A stretch of DNA of 64,000 nt, from contig JADCRZ010000023.1 of NCBI GenBank assembly GCA_015069695.1, positions 1 through 64,000 of the forward strand. The letters run 5' to 3'. A model generated the notes under the pieces. The model worked only from the letters and a program-made list of their open reading frames with translations, was not told the DNA's origin and did no database searches. Positions 60,543 through 64,000 of the stretch are shown here, in pieces. A program made the position numbers and the translations under genes. Each line of letters starts with the position of its first letter. The stretch's first letter is position 1. This DNA is from Williamsia sp. (GTDB lineage Bacteria > Bacteroidota > Bacteroidia > Chitinophagales > Chitinophagaceae).

Positions 60543-63500
60543 ATGAAAACACTTATAAACATTTTTCTGTTTTGCATACTTTCCATCTTTTCTACACATG
60601 CTGGTACATCACCAGGCCTGAGCTATAATTACTACGAAGGTGCCTGGACTTCCCTGCCTGATTTCAACACGCTTACTCCAGTCAAATCCGGCTCTGCTGC
60701 GAATATCAATCTCAACATGCGTAATCGCGACAGCAATTACGCTGTTCTTTGGCGCGGATTTATTGCTATTCCGGCTAATGGCAACTATACTTTTGAAACT
60801 TATTCTGATGATGGTAGTAAATTATATTTGGATACATACAATTACAATGCAACTGCCCTGGTGAACAATGACGGCATTCATCATGCTATCTCAAAAACCG
60901 GTTCTGTTTACCTTAACGCAGGCAAATATCCTATCACTATCAGCTTTCTTCAAGGCAAGGAAACACAAGTTATGGAAGTATACTGGTCTTCTTCCACCGG
61001 GATGAACCGCCAAAAGGTTCCTGACAATGCATTCAGCCGTGATTCAGTGACCAATGGCGAATCAATATCAGGCAGCACTAACTATTACTTCTCTGCGTCC
61101 ACAGGCGATGACTCCCGGTCTGTTGAGCAGGCGCAGAACCCTGCTACACCCTGGAAATCACTTGCCCGGCTTAACTCCATCAGCTCTATCATCAAACCTG
61201 GCGTAGCCCTGCTTTTAAAAAGAGGTGATGTGTTTGATGGAAATATTGTTCTCACCCAATCAGGTACTGCCAATGCGCCGATTGTTCTGTCTGCATATGG
61301 CTCAGGAGAAAAACCGGTTATCAACGGCTTTGTGAGTCTTCCTTCCTGGACAAATAACGGCGGAAACATCTGGCAGGCAACCCTCAAAGCCGGGGCAAGA
61401 TTGAACATGCTTACGGTGAATGGCTCTGTAAGAATGCGGGGTCGCTGGCCCAACAGCAAAGACGCCAACGGAGGTTATATCCTATATCAGTCGCATGATA
61501 AATTCAATTCTATTACAACAGACAATTACGGCAACCAGGATTGGTATAACTCGGGAGCCTATGGAACGGAAATTTCTATCCGCTCTCAAAGGTGGATGCT
61601 GAATACTTACCGGCTCCGCGGACAGTCATCGGGCACGTTCACCTATAATGGCAGCGCCGATACCATGCAGTACGAACCAATCAATTATAATGGCTATTTT
61701 ATCCAGAACGATCCCAGAACGCTAGATCAGCAGGATGAGTGGTATTACAATGCTGCCTCCAAGTACGTTCAAATATACAGCACAGTAAATCCATCAGGGT
61801 TGAATATAAAAGCAGCGGTAATAGATACGCTGGTTAAAGCTCAAAAGGTTAAATTTATTACAATAGACAATATTTCTTTTCAGGGATCAAACCAGCAGGC
61901 TATTTACTTCAATGAGTGCTCCAATATCACCATCAGCAATTGCATCATAAACTACTCAGGCCTGAATGCCGTGAAGCTGAACATCTCACCTAACAGCGTG
62001 TTCAATAGCAATATCGTGAAGAACACAAATAACAGGGCAGTAGACCTTACACCCTACTGTCAGAATTCTACCATACAAAACAATTCAATAGACAGTACAG
62101 GCTTGATGGTTGGCATGGGAGGCAATGGCAATCTGTGCAACTTGGCTTTATTCTTCCATGGTGACAATTCTATTTGCTTGAACAACACAGTAACAAACAC
62201 AGGGTATGACGGCATCGTCTTTACCGGCGGAAATGTTCAGGTCAAATACAATCAGGTCGATAACTTTTGCGTAAAGTTTGATGATGGAGGAGGAATTTAC
62301 ACTTCGGGAGAAGGTGCCAACAGAAGTATCGTGGGAAACACAGTAACGCACGGATTAGGCAATACCGAAGGCACTTCTGCTCACCCGTTTGATAAGCTGG
62401 CCGAAGGCATATACGTCGACGAACGGGGTGAAAATCTGTTGATAGACAGCAACCAGGTGGCTTATTGCGGACACCAGGGCCTGATGATACACGATTCCCG
62501 GAATATTACGGTTACGCACAATACCTTTTTTGGAAATGAACAAAAAGCAATAGGCATGATCCACGACGCATTGCAACCGGATTATACAATAAGAAACATA
62601 ACAGTAAAGAACAACACCCTTGTTTCTACCAGCCGGCTTTCGGCCAGAACCGGCAACAATGATCTGTATGGCACCAATTCATTGATGGTAATAGAAACAA
62701 GCAACCGTGACTTTTCCGACTTAACAGCTTTCGGAAGTGCGGACAGCAACTATTATATAAAACCCTTTTATCCTACCATCAATGATTTCTTCAAGTTCTC
62801 TTACAGGCCTGTACCAGAGGGAACGAAAGTAGGTCCTTCGCAAGACGATTCAAATGCATACAGAAAATACCTGACAATGGATTTTGCCCATTGGCAAACC
62901 ACCTTCAACCAGGATGCACATTCAGTCACCGGCCTTAGTTTGCCTGCTTACACCATCAACACCCAGGATGCCAATACATTCACGAACGGAACGTTCGATG
63001 CAAATATACAGTATGTCCTGAACCCCCATGCTGACAAGTCAGATCCGAACAACAACTATATTACACAAAGCTGGGATACTACGCATCTCGACAAAGGGGC
63101 GTTGCAAGTAGCTTATACCCCACCTTCCGGAAGCTCGAGTGGCAAAGGCATGGAAGCCTGGTTTGCAGACAATGATCATATGAAAATGCTTGCTGCAGGA
63201 CATACCTTCCGGGTTAAGTTTTCCATCATGGGCAATAGCAATAAAAACACAGATTTCAGGTGTGCATTAAGATCTGCCCCTCCTGCTTCTGTGGAATCAG
63301 ACTGGGCATTCTTTAAAGTATACAATAAGAGGCAGGAAGTAGAATTGCTCTTTACCGCCGCCAAAGACATACCGCAGGCTTACCTTGTACTGATTAATGA
63401 TAATGCAGACAGTTGTTCTATGTGGTGGGTTGATAATGTGGTGGTACAGGAAGTTTCTGTATCATACACCAATCCCAACGATTACATACGGCTGGAATAC

Positions 63501-63938
63501 AATGCAACCCCCGACAACAAAACAATCCCCCTCGACGGTACTTATACAGACCTCAAGAACAATACTTACAACAATTCTATCACCCTGGCCCCACACACCG
63601 CTGCTGTGTTGATCAGGAAAACGACTGGTTCCCAAAGTGCACAGGCCGCTGTATCTACGGAAAGTATCCTTACAACAAAGGATGACTATACAAAAGAAAA
63701 GATAAAAGTAAGTCCAAACCCCGCTACCGACCATATTCGCTTGACCTTACCCTTCTCAACATCAACGCAGGGAGCTGGTGTAATTATCTACAATGCCGCC
63801 GGTAATATCGTCAGAACCATGCAGCTGAATTCGAATCAATCAGTTGACATCAGTGTAGCTTCCCTTGCTGCGGGAACCTATATCATAAGCGTTGTGCATG
63901 GAGGACAGACTTATACAGCAAGATTTGCGAAGTTTTAA
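60543..63938 (+). CDS. PA14 and beta-helix protein with T9SS sorting domain
   Basis: A 1131-residue secreted protein. After a signal peptide (MKTLINIFLFCILSIFSTHA) it has a PA14-like domain (about 25-160; DGSKLYLDTYNYNATALVNN, YPITISFLQGKETQVMEVYW), a family of carbohydrate-binding beta-barrels. From about residue 180 it is closely similar to the protein at 52500-55469 to the end: entry motif YYFSASTGDDSRS, beta-helix repeats (NITISNCIINYSGLNAVKLN), sandwich region, and a type A T9SS sorting domain (VSPNPATDHIRLTLP ... TYIISVVHGG). Likely surface-attached or released to act on a polysaccharide (inference). The remaining 62 bp of the window hold nothing recognisable. Confidence 0.9.
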   Translation: MKTLINIFLFCILSIFSTHAGTSPGLSYNYYEGAWTSLPDFNTLTPVKSGSAANINLNMRNRDSNYAVLWRGFIAIPANGNYTFETYSDDGSKLYLDTYNYNATALVNNDGIHHAISKTGSVYLNAGKYPITISFLQGKETQVMEVYWSSSTGMNRQKVPDNAFSRDSVTNGESISGSTNYYFSASTGDDSRSVEQAQNPATPWKSLARLNSISSIIKPGVALLLKRGDVFDGNIVLTQSGTANAPIVLSAYGSGEKPVINGFVSLPSWTNNGGNIWQATLKAGARLNMLTVNGSVRMRGRWPNSKDANGGYILYQSHDKFNSITTDNYGNQDWYNSGAYGTEISIRSQRWMLNTYRLRGQSSGTFTYNGSADTMQYEPINYNGYFIQNDPRTLDQQDEWYYNAASKYVQIYSTVNPSGLNIKAAVIDTLVKAQKVKFITIDNISFQGSNQQAIYFNECSNITISNCIINYSGLNAVKLNISPNSVFNSNIVKNTNNRAVDLTPYCQNSTIQNNSIDSTGLMVGMGGNGNLCNLALFFHGDNSICLNNTVTNTGYDGIVFTGGNVQVKYNQVDNFCVKFDDGGGIYTSGEGANRSIVGNTVTHGLGNTEGTSAHPFDKLAEGIYVDERGENLLIDSNQVAYCGHQGLMIHDSRNITVTHNTFFGNEQKAIGMIHDALQPDYTIRNITVKNNTLVSTSRLSARTGNNDLYGTNSLMVIETSNRDFSDLTAFGSADSNYYIKPFYPTINDFFKFSYRPVPEGTKVGPSQDDSNAYRKYLTMDFAHWQTTFNQDAHSVTGLSLPAYTINTQDANTFTNGTFDANIQYVLNPHADKSDPNNNYITQSWDTTHLDKGALQVAYTPPSGSSSGKGMEAWFADNDHMKMLAAGHTFRVKFSIMGNSNKNTDFRCALRSAPPASVESDWAFFKVYNKRQEVELLFTAAKDIPQAYLVLINDNADSCSMWWVDNVVVQEVSVSYTNPNDYIRLEYNATPDNKTIPLDGTYTDLKNNTYNNSITLAPHTAAVLIRKTTGSQSAQAAVSTESILTTKDDYTKEKIKVSPNPATDHIRLTLPFSTSTQGAGVIIYNAAGNIVRTMQLNSNQSVDISVASLAAGTYIISVVHGGQTYTARFAKF

Positions 63939-64000
63939 TCACCAGAGGATTCAATTGTACAGCTTACTCTCATAAACGGCAAACTCAACAGCCTATCGCA

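Noticed and set aside
1-64000. tRNA, rRNA, CRISPR array or insertion sequence
   Set aside because: No cloverleaf-like segment in the gaps, no regularly spaced direct repeats and no transposase reading frame were found by eye; a tRNAscan and CRISPR search would settle this.

Overview
The window reads as chromosome of a Bacteroidota bacterium, most likely Chitinophagaceae or a close relative (inference). Supporting signs are two secreted proteins with type IX secretion (T9SS) C-terminal sorting domains, the ExbB-ExbD-ExbD-TonB cluster layout, a short primary sigma factor of about 288 residues, a bS16 protein with a long basic tail, and promoters of the Bacteroidota type (TTTG-N19-TAnnTTTG). No rRNA, tRNA or CRISPR array was seen.

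Layout. (1) 1-3700: end of an integrated element lying just past the 3' end of mnmE. It carries a RhuM-Fic protein, a decayed ORF6N gene, two small helix-turn-helix proteins and a tyrosine recombinase. A 13-6-13 dyad at 3637-3668 is a candidate attachment core. (2) 3716-9919: mnmE, a solitary tonB, and an exbB-exbD-exbD-tonB operon; both tonB genes end in clear terminators. (3) 10247-14109: a large secreted zinc metalloprotease and a MacB/FtsX-type permease. (4) 14175-28204: a complete 14-gene complex I operon (nuoA to nuoN, minus strand). It is interrupted between nuoE and nuoF by a frameshifted aspartic protease gene that is too broken to be called as one reading frame, and a 30-bp perfect inverted repeat lies between nuoL and nuoM. 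(5) 28338-31263: TPR protein, PstS-like lipoprotein and a small membrane protein. (6) 31546-37852: hisS, a beta-propeller/phosphoesterase lipoprotein, an exported sugar-phosphate-isomerase-like protein and a thiolase. (7) 38091-45382: RNA modification and translation genes (rlmN, two pseudouridine synthases, rimM, rpsP, ffh, rpoD) with a peroxiredoxin. (8) 45689-52029: START-like protein, LptF/G permease, Tat-exported superoxide dismutase, cation efflux protein, M20 dipeptidase and an S4 RNA-binding protein. (9) 52500-63938: two large paralogous beta-helix T9SS proteins flank a two-component system and trmD. One paralog has an extra N-terminal PA14 domain, yet both share a conserved upstream leader.

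How it fits together: the nuo operon builds the proton-pumping NADH dehydrogenase; ExbB/ExbD/TonB use proton motive force to energise outer-membrane transport; the T9SS beta-helix proteins are probable surface polysaccharide-binding or -degrading proteins. The most interesting unexplained items are the shared leader region of the two beta-helix genes, two long palindromes placed next to promoters or gene junctions, near-leaderless promoters, the aspartic protease remnant inside the nuo operon, and the att-like dyad at mnmE.
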